A stretch of DNA of 10,799 nt from CAYVBJ01 sp964415185. GTDB lineage: Bacteria; Bacteroidota; Rhodothermia; Balneolales; Balneolaceae. The stretch is from assembly GCA_964415185.1 (NCBI GenBank), contig CAYPZI010000103.1, forward strand, positions 1 through 10,799. Direction: 5' to 3'. The position numbers and the translations under genes are program-made. The notes under the pieces are model-generated. The model saw only the letters and a program-made list of their open reading frames with translations. It was not told where the DNA came from and did no database searches. Position 1 is the first letter of the stretch; each line of letters begins with the position of its first letter. Shown in pieces: positions 1 through 7,848 of this stretch.

Positions 1-2226
1 ACTCTCAATGAGCAACAACACAAAGCCGTCACCCATACCGACGGCCCCCTTTTAATTGTTGCCGGGGCTGGCAGCGGTAAGACTCGTGTTTTAACGTACA
101 GAATTGCTTACCTGCTTCAGCAACATAAAGCAGTCCCGCAGCAGATTCTTGCGCTGACCTTTACCAACAAGGCCGCCAGGGAAATGCAGGAGAGAATCAC
201 TCAACTGATTGACCAGCGGGCTTCCAATTTGTGGATGGGTACGTTTCACTCGGTTTTTGCAAAGATTTTGAGATTTGAGGCGGATAAGATCGGGTTTAAC
301 AGCAACTTCAGTATTTACGACACCAACGACTCGGAGCAGGCCATCAAGCTGATCATGAAAGAGCTGAATTTTGACCCGCGTGAAATCCAGCCCCGAAGCA
401 TCCACCGGAAGATCAGTGACTCAAAGAACCAGCTTATTAACCCGGATACCTATAATTCCCGCTTTGTTAAAACAACCCTGGATGATATTACTGCGCGGGT
501 TTACAAAATCTATCAAACGCGCCTTAAACAGGCGAATGCCATGGATTTTGATGACCTGCTTGTGCGGCCTGTTGAGTTGTTTTCGGAGCATCCGGATGTC
601 TTGGAGAAATACCAGGACCGGTTCAAGTATATCCTGATCGATGAATACCAGGATACCAATCATGCCCAGTACAAGGTTACACAAATGATGGCAAGCAAAT
701 ACAAGAATATCTGTGTGGTCGGGGATGATGCTCAAAGCATTTATTCGTTTCGTGGAGCTGATATCACCAATATCCTGAATTTTAAAAAAGATTATCCGGA
801 AGCAACGGAAATACCGCTTGAGCAAAATTATCGTTCTACCAAATATATTCTGCAGTGTGCCGATTCCATCATCAAAAACAATTCCAAACAGCTTGAAAAA
901 ACCCTGTGGACGTCCAATGAAGAGGGTGAATGTATTACCCTGCTCGAAAATTTTAATGAGCGGGAAGAAGCCGACCGTATTGCCGGACTGATCCTGGATC
1001 AAAAAATGAGAAACGGTTATGATTACAATGATTTTGCGATCTTGTACAGAACAAATTACCAGAGCAGGGTTTTTGAGGAGGCACTCCGCAGAAAGGGAAT
1101 TGCCTATCAACTGGTCGGCGGACTATCCTTTTACCAGCGAAAAGAGATTAAGGATGTCCTTGCATACCTGAAGCTTCTTGTCAATCCCTATGATGAGCAA
1201 AGTTTGCTGCGAATTATCAATGAGCCATCAAGGGGAATCGGCAGCAAAACGCTCGGCGATTTGCTAAGAAAATCGAGGAAGGAACAGAACCGGATCTGGG
1301 ATTTAATTCAAAATGTGAATGAAATTGATTTATACAAACCGGCCCAGGCCAGGATTGCCGATTTTGTGACGATGATTCACTCACTCAGGGCCGATCTTGA
1401 AAAAGGGTTATCTATATTGGAAGTTACCCGTAAAATGCTTGAGAGAAGCGGGTATATCAAATCCCTGATCGAAGAAAACTCGGCTCAGTCCCTTTCAAGG
1501 CGAGATAACATTGTAGAACTTCAAAACGCAATCGCATATTATGAGAAGTCGAACAAAAAACCGACGCTTTCAGCCTTTTTACAGGAAATCAGTCTTATAA
1601 CGGATGCGGATAAGTACGATGAGGATATACCGGCAGTGACTCTCATGACTGTTCACGGCTCGAAGGGGTTGGAATTCCCCGTGGTTTTTGTAGCGGGGCT
1701 TGAAGAAAACCTGTTTCCCGTAGGAGAAAGAAATGGGAATGCGCCCGATTACGAAGAAGAGAGAAGGCTTTTTTATGTTGCCATAACAAGAGCAGAGAAA
1801 AAGCTCTTTTTCAGTCATTGCCGTATGCGATACCGGTTCGGTGAAGAAACCCGCCAGGCAAGATCACGATTCCTGGATGAAGTTGACCCTGGTGTTGTCA
1901 GAACCGAAAGCGGGAGGACCATCAAGCAAAACAGGGATCGTTTTTCCAGCCAATCCTCCGGAGATGATTCTGCTTTTGTGGAATATGACTGGAAAAAGCC
2001 TGCTCACAGTTATCAGAAAAAAACTTCGGCCGTAGATTATTCGTATGAATATGACCAGGATGATCCTTTCCAAACGGGTGCAAAAGTCGTCCATCCCTCC
2101 TTTGGACGTGGTAAAATTCTGTCCAGAACGGGCGAAGGTTATGATTCGAAGGTTGTTGTTTTCTTCAAAAGCCGGGGACAAAAAACGCTGATGCTGAAAG
2201 CAGCAAAGTTGCAAATTGAAGAGTAA
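1..2226 (+). CDS. pcrA: UvrD/PcrA-type superfamily 1 DNA helicase, 5'-truncated by the window edge
   Basis: ATP-dependent 3'-5' DNA helicase acting in nucleotide-excision and mismatch repair and in clearing stalled RNA polymerase or recombinase filaments. The reading frame is open from base 1, giving 741 visible residues, and begins TLNEQQHKAV, the Q-motif that normally lies a few codons after the start, so very little is missing. Motifs in order (visible numbering): Walker A AGAGSGKT (21-28), motif Ia LTFTNKAA, Walker B DEYQD (214-218), motif III VVGDDAQSIYSFRGAD, motif IV LEQNYRST, motif V TVHGSKGLEFPVVF, and motif VI YVAITRA with its Arg at 597. The C-terminus (about 693-741, with HPSFGRGKI) is the small Tudor-like domain that in PcrA contacts RNA polymerase. 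Length and C-terminal tail fit PcrA rather than RecB or Rep. The gene ends 148 bp before a convergent methyltransferase gene. No frameshift or missing motif was seen. PcrA and UvrD are orthologous names here. Confidence 0.96.
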   Translation, partial: TLNEQQHKAVTHTDGPLLIVAGAGSGKTRVLTYRIAYLLQQHKAVPQQILALTFTNKAAREMQERITQLIDQRASNLWMGTFHSVFAKILRFEADKIGFNSNFSIYDTNDSEQAIKLIMKELNFDPREIQPRSIHRKISDSKNQLINPDTYNSRFVKTTLDDITARVYKIYQTRLKQANAMDFDDLLVRPVELFSEHPDVLEKYQDRFKYILIDEYQDTNHAQYKVTQMMASKYKNICVVGDDAQSIYSFRGADITNILNFKKDYPEATEIPLEQNYRSTKYILQCADSIIKNNSKQLEKTLWTSNEEGECITLLENFNEREEADRIAGLILDQKMRNGYDYNDFAILYRTNYQSRVFEEALRRKGIAYQLVGGLSFYQRKEIKDVLAYLKLLVNPYDEQSLLRIINEPSRGIGSKTLGDLLRKSRKEQNRIWDLIQNVNEIDLYKPAQARIADFVTMIHSLRADLEKGLSILEVTRKMLERSGYIKSLIEENSAQSLSRRDNIVELQNAIAYYEKSNKKPTLSAFLQEISLITDADKYDEDIPAVTLMTVHGSKGLEFPVVFVAGLEENLFPVGERNGNAPDYEEERRLFYVAITRAEKKLFFSHCRMRYRFGEETRQARSRFLDEVDPGVVRTESGRTIKQNRDRFSSQSSGDDSAFVEYDWKKPAHSYQKKTSAVDYSYEYDQDDPFQTGAKVVHPSFGRGKILSRTGEGYDSKVVVFFKSRGQKTLMLKAAKLQIEE

Positions 2227-2270
2227 TTCAGGGCAGATTAGTGTTTTGTCAATAATAAAATGTCGGACAA

Positions 2271-2349
2271 AAACCCGCAATGTTTCTTTTCAAAAAAAGC
2301 AGTAACTAAATACAAGTTCAGATGATAATAAGAAAAACATTGCGGGTTT
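2271..2349. repeat. 15-bp inverted repeat between convergent genes, possible terminator
   Basis: AAACCCGCAATGTTT (2271-2285) is repeated as its exact reverse complement AAACATTGCGGGTTT at 2335-2349, with a 49-nt A-rich interval. On the minus strand the second arm runs into GCGGGTTTTTG, a GC-rich stem followed by five T, as expected of an intrinsic terminator for the methyltransferase gene. On the plus strand only TTT follows. The 49-nt loop is long for a terminator, so a short remnant of an inverted-repeat element is the alternative. Confidence 0.45.
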
Positions 2350-2374
2350 ACTCATCCGATAACCTATCCGGAGA

Positions 2375-3001
2375 TCAACCCCGTTTCCGGGCTATAATTA
2401 GTCCGTCTCTCACCGGCAGCATCACGTTTTCCAGATTTTCCTCATCCCGGATCATTCTGTTCAATCGATCTACAGATTTGCTTTTTGGATCATCGGGAGA
2501 AATTACCTCATTTCCCCATAATGTATTATCTACAACCAGAACCCCACCCTTTTGTAGTTTTGGATACGTTAGTTTGAAATAGTCCGGATAGGATATCTTG
2601 TCTGCATCGATAAAGATCATATCAAATTGCATTTCCAGGATCGGGATGGTTTCAAGTGCATCTCCCATTATTTGCCTGATTTTTTTGTTGTAAGGTTCTT
2701 GCGCAAAGTATTTTGAAGAAATTTCACGGTATCGCTCATTAACCTCAAGGGTTGTTAACAGTCCGTCTTCAGGAAGGGCATCTGCCATCATCATCGCGGA
2801 ATAACCTGTAAAAGTGCCGATTTCGAGTATACTTCTTATTCTATTCATTTTTACGAGAAGAGAGAGCAATCTGCCAATCTGAACTCCACACATCATATCG
2901 TGGTATTGAAGTTTCTCTTTGGTTTCGTTTACCAGCTTTTTTATGAGTGGTGATTCCGGAGTGGTATGATCATCACAATATTCTTTTACTTCATCGGTCA
3001 T
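2375..3001 (-). CDS. Class I SAM-dependent O-methyltransferase (caffeoyl-CoA/catechol OMT family)
   Basis: Transfers a methyl group from S-adenosylmethionine to a hydroxyl, probably on a catechol-like or other small soluble substrate in the cytoplasm; the physiological substrate cannot be told from sequence. The protein has 208 residues, within the usual 200-240 of the family, and no signal peptide. The SAM-binding motif I is EIGTFTGYSA (60-69). The acidic residue of motif II is in TLEVNE. FIDADK (130-135) and VVDNTLWG (156-163) supply the divalent-metal ligands expected for this family: Asp132, Asp158 and Asn159. The start is ATG at 3001 and the next gene diverges from it. No Shine-Dalgarno sequence is visible; the sequence before the ATG is AT-rich. 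It ends with TGA, 25 bp from the inverted repeat that may terminate it. The family is secure and the substrate is unknown. Confidence 0.93.
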   Translation of the reverse strand: MTDEVKEYCDDHTTPESPLIKKLVNETKEKLQYHDMMCGVQIGRLLSLLVKMNRIRSILEIGTFTGYSAMMMADALPEDGLLTTLEVNERYREISSKYFAQEPYNKKIRQIMGDALETIPILEMQFDMIFIDADKISYPDYFKLTYPKLQKGGVLVVDNTLWGNEVISPDDPKSKSVDRLNRMIRDEENLENVMLPVRDGLIIARKRG

Positions 3002-3152
3002 ACGTCAAAAACTATTTATGTTTAAAAATGTCTAACAGTCCAGAATGTCACAATTTAAGAAGATAAACCTCTTGTTTTTAGCATATACTTTACAAATGTG
3101 TATTTTTATGGATACTATTGAAGCTATAACCCTCAAAAACAACAGAGTAAGC

Positions 3153-3842
3153 ATGTCTTCGGATAAGACTGCATCCAAACCCCCGTTTATTCCTGCCCAG
3201 GAGTCTCCCCTCTTTTTAAAAGCCTTTACTTATTATATGAACTGGTTCTTCAGGTATCGCTTCAGAAATATCTGGTTGTCCCAGCATTACTTCCCCGAAG
3301 AGGATTCTAAAACCATTTACTTTTTAAATCATACAACCTGGTGGGACGGATTAATTCCACTTTTTCTGAACGAAAACGTGTTAAAACAAAAAGGCAGGGC
3401 GATGATGGAAGACAAGCAGATGCTGAAATATTCGTTTTTTAAAAAAATCGGAGCTTTTTCGGTACATCTTGATAACCCGAAATCAGCTCTTGTTTCTCTT
3501 CGATATGCTGTAAAATCAATGCAGAGACCGAATGCGGCTCTATTTATCTATCCTGAAGGCGAAATAAACACTTTTTCTTACAACAAGCCTGCGTTTAAGC
3601 AAGGCTTGGCCTGGCTGACCGAGCAGGTTCCGGATGCCGATGTGGTGCCTGTCGGTATTTATATGCATTGTATGAATAAGAGCAAACCCGAGCTGGTTAT
3701 CCGGATCGATTCAGCTGTCGAAATTGACCATACCCAAGGCTCAGATGCCATTAACGACAGCCTTCAGATGGAAATGCGCAATACTTTAAGGGCACTTTAT
3801 AAACAAGTAAAGGATGAAGAAAACCTTACCCCTTTGTTATAA
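3153..3842 (+). CDS. PlsC-type 1-acylglycerol-phosphate acyltransferase family protein
   Basis: Membrane-associated acyltransferase of the LPLAT/PlsC family, which moves an acyl chain from acyl-ACP or acyl-CoA to a glycerophosphate or related hydroxyl in lipid synthesis. The catalytic HX4D box is NHTTWWDG and the second conserved block is FIYPEGEIN, the acyl-acceptor (glycerol phosphate) site. The frame stays open upstream to ATG codons at 3108 and 3045. I prefer ATG 3153 (MSSDKTASKP) because the stretch before it has no family similarity that I recognise, and a 3045 start would leave only 43 bp for two divergent promoters. From 3153 the protein has 229 residues, and from 3045 it has 265. None of the starts has a strong ribosome-binding site. 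The neighbouring methyltransferase is divergent and the GH65 gene follows after 122 bp. The exact acceptor is undetermined. Some family members acylate ornithine lipids or act as hemolysin-like acyltransferases. Confidence 0.9.
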   Translation: MSSDKTASKPPFIPAQESPLFLKAFTYYMNWFFRYRFRNIWLSQHYFPEEDSKTIYFLNHTTWWDGLIPLFLNENVLKQKGRAMMEDKQMLKYSFFKKIGAFSVHLDNPKSALVSLRYAVKSMQRPNAALFIYPEGEINTFSYNKPAFKQGLAWLTEQVPDADVVPVGIYMHCMNKSKPELVIRIDSAVEIDHTQGSDAINDSLQMEMRNTLRALYKQVKDEENLTPLL

Positions 3843-3905
3843 AAATTTTTGAATATTAGGATTTGTCCGGCATAAAGCGGTTATTTATTGTTGAGTTTTA
3901 CTTTA

Positions 3906-3926
3906 TTATTGAAGTCATTTCAATAA
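3906..3926. promoter_or_regulatory. Operator-like 8-5-8 palindrome upstream of the GH65 gene
   Basis: TTATTGAA (3906-3913) and TTCAATAA (3919-3926) are exact reverse complements around a 5-nt centre (GTCAT). The site ends 38 bp before the GH65 start codon, in a 122-bp AT-rich gap, where a dimeric transcription factor could control the gene. It is too AT-rich and too poorly followed by T to be a terminator for the acyltransferase gene. The binding protein is unknown and a chance palindrome is possible. Confidence 0.3.
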
Positions 3927-3964
3927 ACAGTAATCTATTAATCTGAAATTGATAATCGCTTGCC

Positions 3965-6000
3965 ATGGAAACTGAATACTCTCGGGTTATATCCTTATAT
4001 CTGCTTCTCTTTTTAACTTTTACCCTAACTTCTTTTCAATCAGCTTTTACTCAGCATAATAATGACAAAAACTGGGTTATAGAAACCAGTCAAATCAACC
4101 CCTCTGAATATTTCGGGATAACCGTTGCGAACGGAATGATTGGAATTATTTCATCCCATGAGCCACTGAGAGCCAGTGAAATTGTTCTGAATGGTGTATT
4201 TGATTACTATGGCCGCGGCCGCGTGTCAAATATCCTCAAGGGTTTCAATTTTGCCAATCTTCAGCTCGATATCGACGGTACCCGAATTAACAGGAATAAC
4301 ATTTCCGGATTTACCCAGCGATTGCATATGAAAGAGGCTGTATTTGAAAGTAGCTTCAGATTTTCGGATAAGGCCGATATCAAATATTCCCTGAGATCAT
4401 TAAGAAATCTTCCGTTTACCGGAGTGATTGAACTTGAAATAACAGCAAAAGAAGATATCCGCATAAGGCCGGCGAGTGTTATGGAAGCTCCGGATCATTT
4501 ACGTGATATCAGAAACTTTTTTCATATGATTGACAGGCCTCATGTGAAAATACCCCTGCTGACATCCGTTGCAGAGAGTCCGTCCGGCAAACACACCCTG
4601 GCGGCTTCTTCCAGTTTTATTTTTGAAGATCACGAACACACTCCCGAATTGATTCATGAAGAGTGGGACCATAATATGCACCTTGTTCATTTTACCGAGG
4701 AACTTAAAAAGGGAGAAACATTCAGATTTACAGTCGTTTCATCTGTGACCACTACCCAACATTTTGAAGATCCACACAATGAAGCCGAAAGAATCAGCAT
4801 TTTTGCAGCCCTTGAAGGCCGGGAAAGATTGTTAAATAAGCATCGGGCAGACTGGGATAAACTTTGGGAAAGCGATATTATTATTGAGGGAAATGATGAG
4901 GATCAAAAAGATGTGAGAATGATGCTCTATCATCTCTATTCATTTGCCAGGGAAGGAACAAACCTGAGCCTCTCCCCTATGGGCCTCTCGGGCCTTGGCT
5001 ATAATGGCCATGTTTTCTGGGATACGGAAGTCTGGATGTACCCTCCGTTTTTAATGCTTCATCCGGAAATTGCTAAGTCGATTATCGAATACCGGTACGA
5101 CAGGCTTGAGCAGGCAAAAATGAAAGCGTTTAGCCATGGATTTGACGGGGCAATGTATCCCTGGGAATCGGATGATATCGGGCAGGAGTCAACACCGGTA
5201 TGGGCGCTCACAGGCCCGTTTCAGCATCATATCACGGGCGTGGTTGGCATCGGCGTATGGAATTATTACAGGGTTTCACAGGATAAGGTGTGGCTTGAAA
5301 ATAAGGGTTTCCCAGTACTTGAGGCTGTAGCCGATTATTGGGTTAGCCGTGTTGAAAAAGGTGATGACGGCAAATATCATATCAACAATGTTGTCGCTGC
5401 AGATGAGTATGCGGAAAATGTAAATAACAATGCTTTTACCAACGGTACTGCTATCCGTTCTTTGCAGCATGCCGTAAAAGCTGCACAGGCGCTTGGCACA
5501 GCTCCAAATCCAAAATGGTCAGAGGTTGCCGAAAATATTCCGGTTTTGGAATTTGAAAATGGAATCACTCGGGAACATGCCACATACAATGGCGAAACCA
5601 TCAAGCAGGCCGACACTAACCTCCTCACCTATCCATTAAAACTCATCACGAATCCAGAGCAGATGAGAAGAAACCTGGAATATTATGAAGAACGGGTTGA
5701 TAAAGAACATGGCCCGGCCATGACCCAGGCCGTATACTCGGTTATTTACAGCAGGCTGGGTGATGCTGAAAAAGCTTATCAATTGTTCAAGCAGAGTTAC
5801 AAACCGAATGAACGTCCACCCTTTCCGGTTATAGCCGAAACACCACAAAGCCAAAACCCATACTTTGCCACAGGTGCAGGCGGAACGCTTCAGGCTGTAT
5901 TGGCTGGTTTCGGAGGATTGGATATCACAGATGATGGAATTGTTCAGGTTGATACTCCACTGCCTCCGGGCTGGCGTTCATTGACCATTAAAGGTGTGGG
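3965..6000 (+). CDS. Exported GH65 glycoside hydrolase (alpha-1,2-glucosidase/trehalase-like), 3' end lost in gap
   Basis: A glycoside hydrolase family 65 protein that probably releases glucose from an alpha-linked disaccharide in the periplasm or outside the cell. The N-terminus has a hydrophobic core (about residues 8-24, VISLYLLLFLTFTLTSF) and a plausible cleavage site near 26-30. Next come the beta-sandwich domain and the (alpha/alpha)6 barrel with GHVFWDTEVWMYP (Asp353) and AMYPWESDDIGQE. The general acid is Glu481 in AADEYAENVNNNAFTN. Glu625 in VIAETPQSQNP lies at the position where inverting GH65 hydrolases carry a general base. GH65 phosphorylases instead bind phosphate there, so I infer a hydrolase resembling the Flavobacterium johnsoniae kojibiose (alpha-1,2) hydrolase or acid trehalases. 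The frame is open to the gap (678 full codons), so probably only the last few tens of residues are missing. The true stop is unknown, because the apparent TGA after the gap depends on an arbitrary gap length. No transporter or regulator gene is adjacent. Confidence 0.92.
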
Positions 6001-6100
6001 NNNNNNNNNNNNNNNNNNNNNNNNNNNNNNNNNNNNNNNNNNNNNNNNNNNNNNNNNNNNNNNNNNNNNNNNNNNNNNNNNNNNNNNNNNNNNNNNNNNN
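6001..6100. other. Assembly gap (100 N)
   Basis: Exactly 100 N, the usual placeholder for a gap of unknown size. It interrupts the 3' end of the GH65 gene. A 64-bp palindromic repeat begins two bases after it, so the assembly probably broke on further copies of that repeat or on its hairpin. Confidence 0.97.
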
Positions 6101-6102
6101 CC

Positions 6103-6166
6103 ATTCATCGGATGACTTGTTTAAAAAAAACCTTGGTACTACCTCGCCTTCAGTCATCCGGTGAAT
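6103..6166. repeat. Solo copy of the 64-66 bp palindromic element (unit R0)
   Basis: It begins ATTCATCGGATGACTTG and ends CAGTCATCCGGTGAAT, with 15-bp terminal inverted repeats that pair completely except for one G.T wobble at position 6. Ends and length match the three units at 7675-7914, but the interior (an A-run and other sequence) is unrelated. It lies downstream of the dehydrogenase gene, between that gene and the assembly gap, so copies of the element flank the gene on both sides. Confidence 0.85.
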
Positions 6167-6173
6167 GTGCCCA

Positions 6174-6229
6174 AAACCTCCAACGCTTCGGGGAGCTCAC
6201 TTTGTTCGCACGCCCGGAGGTTGGAGTTT
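6174..6229. terminator. Long imperfect hairpin between convergent genes, possible bidirectional terminator
   Basis: CTCCAAC (6178-6184) pairs with GTTGGAG (6220-6226). After a single bulged G, CTTCGGG (6186-6192) pairs with CCCGGAG (6213-6219) with one wobble, leaving a 20-nt loop. Outside these, AAA pairs with TTT across a bulged C. On the minus strand, 10 bp after the dehydrogenase stop codon, the stem ends GTTGGAGGTTTT, a short T-tract. The position between convergent genes fits termination. The AAC...GTT arms with an extrahelical base also recall integron attC sites, but the core consensus is not met. Confidence 0.45.
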
Positions 6230-6238
6230 CCGATAAAC

Positions 6239-7567
6239 TTAAGCTTTCCAGATGTGAATGTCGTTTTTAGGAGTAACATTCTTCATTGAATTACGCGTAT
6301 CGATGATGCAATCTGAAAATGAAGCCAGTTCATTGTAATCAATCACAGAGTGATTGGTTGAAATAATTACAGCATCGTAGGATTTTATTTTTTCTTCAGT
6401 CCACTCAATAGATTTCAACCCTGTCCATTCTGCATGTTCCCGGGTTTCCCAGATTTCAGGCAGGAAAGGATCGTAATAATCGATTTCAGCGTTGTATTTC
6501 GCAAGCAGATCGAAAATTTTAAAAGTGGGCGATTCCCTCAGGTCATCGATATCCGGCTTGTAAGCCAGGCCAATAACCAAAATTTTGCTGCCGTTCATCG
6601 CTTTTTTATGAGCATTTAGTGCTACAAGCGTGCGGTCGACTACATATTGCGGCATATCGGTATTGATTTCACCGGCAAGCTCGATAAACCGTGTAGGGCG
6701 TTCAAACTCCCTGGCTTTCCATGTAAGGTAAAAGGGATCAATAGGAATACAATGACCGCCAAGGCCGGGGCCGGGAGTAAATTTCATAAAACCAAACGGT
6801 TTTGTGCCGGCAGCATCCAGAACTTCATGCACATCAATACCCATCGATTCATATACCACCTTCAACTCATTGACAAGTGCGATATTCACAGAGCGGAATA
6901 TATTTTCCGTCAATTTCACGGCTTCTGCCGTTTTCGTATCGGAAACCGGCACGGTTTGGACAATAGCCAGATCGTACATGGCTTTTGCTAATGTGAGTGC
7001 GTCTTCACCATGGCCGCCCACCACTTTCGGTATTTTTTCCGTATTGAAATTCACATTACCCGGATCTTCTCTTTCAGGGCTGTATGCCACAAAAAAGTCT
7101 TTATCTGCAGAAAGTCCAGAGCCCTCTTCAAGTAACGGAATAATCAATTCTTCGGTAGTTGCCGGGTAGGTTGTAGATTCAAGAATTACGAGATGCCCTT
7201 TCCGTAGATGTTTTGCTATGGTTTTGGTTGTTTGTTCAACAAAGCGCATGTCCGGTTCCCGGTGTTCATTCAGGGGTGTTGGTACACACATCAGCAGTGA
7301 ATCAGCTTCTTTCATGCGGCTGAAATCAGTCGTGGCATCGCATATATCCGAATCGGAAAGCGCCTGCATCATATCACTTCCCAGGTGCTTGATGTAAGGA
7401 ACACCCTTTTTAATACAATCTATTTTCTTTTGATCAATATCAAAACCCAAAACCGGAACATGGTGTTTGTGGAATGTCCACATGAGAGGAAGGCCAACAT
7501 ACCCAAGACCAATAATACCGACTGTAAATTCTTTTTCTTCTATTTTAGCTAACAGCTCATCTAACAT
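6239..7567 (-). CDS. wbpA: Nucleotide-sugar 6-dehydrogenase (UDP-GlcNAc 6-dehydrogenase, WbpA/WecC type)
   Basis: Oxidises the C6 hydroxyl of a UDP-sugar to a carboxylate with two NAD+, supplying uronic-acid sugars for surface polysaccharide; cytoplasmic. The 442 residues match the family length. The Rossmann fold starts GIIGLGYVGLPL (18-29), followed by LLMCVPTPLNE, ILESTTYP and YSPEREDPGN. The central domain contains EAVKLTENIFRSVNIALVNE. The catalytic cysteine is Cys273 in GPGLGGHCIPIDPFY. The C-terminal UDP-binding domain includes VIGLAYKPDIDDLRESP. SPEREDPGN and the PIDPFYL context resemble WbpA/Vi-antigen UDP-N-acetylglucosamine dehydrogenases more than UDP-glucose enzymes such as Ugd, but this is inference. 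The start ATG at 7567 has AGGG eight bases upstream, a weak ribosome-binding site. No other polysaccharide gene is next to it. Palindromic elements lie on both sides and a 6-bp hairpin (7609-7624) lies in the leader. Confidence 0.94.
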   Translation of the reverse strand: MLDELLAKIEEKEFTVGIIGLGYVGLPLMWTFHKHHVPVLGFDIDQKKIDCIKKGVPYIKHLGSDMMQALSDSDICDATTDFSRMKEADSLLMCVPTPLNEHREPDMRFVEQTTKTIAKHLRKGHLVILESTTYPATTEELIIPLLEEGSGLSADKDFFVAYSPEREDPGNVNFNTEKIPKVVGGHGEDALTLAKAMYDLAIVQTVPVSDTKTAEAVKLTENIFRSVNIALVNELKVVYESMGIDVHEVLDAAGTKPFGFMKFTPGPGLGGHCIPIDPFYLTWKAREFERPTRFIELAGEINTDMPQYVVDRTLVALNAHKKAMNGSKILVIGLAYKPDIDDLRESPTFKIFDLLAKYNAEIDYYDPFLPEIWETREHAEWTGLKSIEWTEEKIKSYDAVIISTNHSVIDYNELASFSDCIIDTRNSMKNVTPKNDIHIWKA

Positions 7568-7608
7568 TTTTTTATCCCTGTGTAGTCCTGTACGTTTTAA
7601 TTTTTCAA

Positions 7609-7624
7609 CTGCTAAAAATAGCAG
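7609..7624. other. Small perfect hairpin upstream of the dehydrogenase gene
   Basis: CTGCTA and TAGCAG form a 6-bp stem around a 4-nt A (minus strand: T) loop, 42 bp upstream of the dehydrogenase start. It would lie in the 5' leader or overlap the promoter of that gene. It is followed on the plus strand by AGTTTTG only, so it is a poor terminator. No promoter boxes could be identified with confidence in 7568-7674. Confidence 0.35.
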
Positions 7625-7674
7625 AGTTTTGATGAAAATCAGAATGAAAATTTGCTAATGCTGTTTGTAATAGA

Positions 7675-7739
7675 ATTCACCGGATGACTCGAGCGCCTGT
7701 TATCATTTAAAGCATCAAGCCCTCAGTCATCCGGTGAAT
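7675..7739. repeat. Palindromic element unit A (65 bp)
   Basis: The ends ATTCACCGGATGACT and AGTCATCCGGTGAAT are perfect 15-bp inverted repeats (C-G pair at position 6). The interior is nearly identical to unit B. Beyond one bulged C, GAGCGCCTG can partly pair with the CAAGCCCTC near the right arm. Confidence 0.85.
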
Positions 7740-7761
7740 AGGGCTTAGGATATGACATGGA

Positions 7762-7826
7762 ATTCATCGGATGACTTGAGCGCCTGTTATCATTTAAAGC
7801 ATCAAGCCCTCAGTCATCCGGTGAAT
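7762..7826. repeat. Palindromic element unit B (65 bp)
   Basis: It differs from unit A at only two positions, in the left half (C to T at position 6 and at position 16). The first change turns the C-G pair into a T.G wobble with the unchanged right arm. The preceding 22-bp spacer is 7740-7761. Confidence 0.85.
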
Positions 7827-7848
7827 AGGACTGAGGGCTTGACAGTGA

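Noticed and set aside
2352..2360. TCATCCGAT as a further copy of the palindromic element
   Set aside because: It is only a 9-bp match with no opposite arm at 64-66 bp, inside or beside a coding 3' end; chance.
3045..3152. 36-residue N-terminal extension of the acyltransferase as a signal or membrane anchor
   Set aside because: The hydrophobic part is short and interrupted, the region also has to hold divergent promoters, and a good internal start exists at 3153; not excluded, but not preferred.
6101..6115. PFIG-stop as the true C-terminus of the GH65 protein
   Set aside because: The reading frame across a 100-N placeholder is arbitrary, and these bases are the start of a palindromic repeat.
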